From NCBI GenBank assembly GCA_015487835.1, contig WFOY01000085.1, positions 1 to 6,616 of the forward strand: 6,616 bases of DNA. The letters run 5' to 3'. The stretch's first letter is position 1; every line of letters starts with the position of its first letter. Of the stretch, positions 5,831 to 6,616 are shown in pieces. The translations under genes and the position numbers were made by a program. The notes under the pieces were generated by a model. It worked only from the letters and a program-made list of their open reading frames with translations, searched no databases and was not told the origin of the DNA. The stretch comes from Aquificaceae bacterium. GTDB taxonomy: Bacteria; Aquificota; Aquificia; Aquificales; Aquificaceae.

Positions 5831-6616
5831 ATGCTTAGGATAATCAACCTGAATTCATCTCAAGAGATCGCCTACAAAGAGGATAAGATCGTAGCTCTCT
5901 CCGGTATATTGGCAGATACCATGAAAAGGGTTCCGGTGTATTTAGTGAACGAGGAAACTATGGATGAATTCTATCCCCCACAGAAGAGAGTACTGCTCAA
6001 CGAAGAATGCGCAAGAGAGCTGTTTCATTCTGGAGAACTGGGGAGAACTCCAGTAGAAGCTTTAGAAAAGTGCCTTAGAAAAACCGTTGGAAGTATGGTA
6101 GCGGTCGGCCTTTACCTGAAAGATGTACCAGATGATCTCCAAGAGGAAATTTATTGGGGACCCTTGATATTGATATGCCCAGAAAGGTGCATTGAATGGG
6201 GAACTAAAACCGAGGTCCCGCCAGAGTTTGTTTTTACGAAGGTTCTTTTTCACGAGTTTGCACACGCTTATTTAGATGTTAACAGGGTTAGAAACTATTA
6301 CTACGATACATGGTGGGGAAAGGTGATCGAGGAAAGCCTTGCTAACTACATAGCACTCACCAGATTCAAGAGCTACTCGGACAGATCCAAAGCCATAAGG
6401 TTAATTGTAGAACAACCCCTGGAATATAAAGGCAGTCTTGTTTTTGAAGAGAAGCTTCTTAACCTGCTCCCACCATTACTTTCAAGGAACATTATACTGC
6501 CCTTCATAATTGAGCACATTGTCTACGGGGTAGAACTTATTCATTCCAAAAAGAGCATATTCTCGTTATGGAAAGGGTTCAAAGCTGGGGATAGAAGTGA
6601 AACCGAGCTATGGCAG
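5831..6616 (+). CDS. HExxH zinc-metallopeptidase-like protein of unknown family (3' end cut by window edge)
   Basis: The frame is open for 262 codons from the ATG at 5831 to the right edge, so the C-terminus is missing. HEFAHA at 141-146 is a classic zinc-peptidase HExxH helix: H141 and H145 would bind zinc and E142 would be the catalytic base. About 22 residues later, EESLANYIAL (E167/E168) resembles the gluzincin second helix, where a Glu is the third ligand. No signal peptide or clear membrane segment is seen at the N-terminus, so a cytoplasmic location is likely. Residues 95-125 (VAVGLYL ... LILICPERC) look like a strand-rich lead-in to the active site. The gene is divergent from the WYL regulator with a 60- or 96-base gap and a shared palindrome. 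I do not recognise the precise family; ImmA/IrrE-type peptidases have a similar HExxH but are not a confident match. The substrate is unknown. Confidence 0.68.
   Translation, partial: MLRIINLNSSQEIAYKEDKIVALSGILADTMKRVPVYLVNEETMDEFYPPQKRVLLNEECARELFHSGELGRTPVEALEKCLRKTVGSMVAVGLYLKDVPDDLQEEIYWGPLILICPERCIEWGTKTEVPPEFVFTKVLFHEFAHAYLDVNRVRNYYYDTWWGKVIEESLANYIALTRFKSYSDRSKAIRLIVEQPLEYKGSLVFEEKLLNLLPPLLSRNIILPFIIEHIVYGVELIHSKKSIFSLWKGFKAGDRSETELWQ

Noticed and set aside
5580..5843. 87-codon plus-strand frame overlapping the regulator start and the intergenic gap
   Set aside because: It is antisense to the HTH region, crosses the palindrome and promoter, and has no ribosome-binding site or recognisable domain.
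6062..6265. 67-codon minus-strand frame inside the metallopeptidase gene
   Set aside because: It is antisense to a clear HExxH coding frame and has no supporting signals.
5831..6616. Naming the peptidase as ImmA/IrrE
   Set aside because: The HExxH and nearby Glu fit many zinc-peptidase families. The typical ImmA/IrrE surroundings are not clear, and the partner regulator is WYL rather than an Xre-type HTH.
1..6616. CRISPR array, tRNA, rRNA, insertion sequence or attachment site
   Set aside because: I saw no regularly spaced repeats, no cloverleaf or rRNA-like stretch, no transposase-like protein and no paired terminal repeats.

Overview
The window looks like part of a thermophilic bacterial chromosome, most plausibly Aquificota-like. 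Three things suggest this. The central operon encodes a five-subunit 2-oxoacid:ferredoxin oxidoreductase with an extra CO-dehydrogenase-epsilon-like subunit, an arrangement described from Hydrogenobacter and relatives. Codon use favours AGG, ATA and CTC, and the proteins are rich in K, E and R. Shine-Dalgarno sites are strong (GGAGG type) and a DprA gene is present, both of which point to a bacterium rather than an archaeon. The lineage call is an inference and no search was run.

Layout, left to right. Positions 1-893 (minus strand) hold a DprA-family DNA-processing gene that runs off the left edge. Positions 894-984 are a divergent intergenic region with a good sigma-70-like promoter for the next operon. 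Positions 985-4577 (plus strand) are a tight five-gene operon: ferredoxin-like delta subunit, CODH-epsilon-like fifth subunit, alpha, beta and gamma. Gaps are 1 and 16 bases and overlaps are 11 and 4 bases. A hairpin at 4581-4601 sits between converging genes as a probable bidirectional terminator. Positions 4607-5734 (possibly to 5770, minus strand) encode a WYL-domain transcription regulator. Positions 5831-6616 (plus strand, cut by the right edge) encode a zinc-metallopeptidase-like protein with an HEFAH motif. The gap between these last two genes holds an imperfect 23-bp palindrome over a TATAAT box.

The oxidoreductase interconverts pyruvate (or another 2-oxoacid) plus CoA with acyl-CoA, CO2 and reduced ferredoxin. 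In autotrophic Aquificota such enzymes run reductively to fix CO2. Alpha and beta form the catalytic TPP core, delta carries Fe-S clusters, gamma is the usual third domain, and the fifth subunit's role is unknown.

Base composition falls sharply after the operon. Line 2641-2700 (alpha) is 37/60 G+C and line 4681-4740 (regulator) is 16/60. The regulator and metallopeptidase therefore look like an accessory module. The most interesting possibility here is that they form a WYL-repressor plus peptidase sensor pair, comparable in logic but not in family to ImmR/ImmA or DdrO/IrrE. What they control would lie beyond the right edge.
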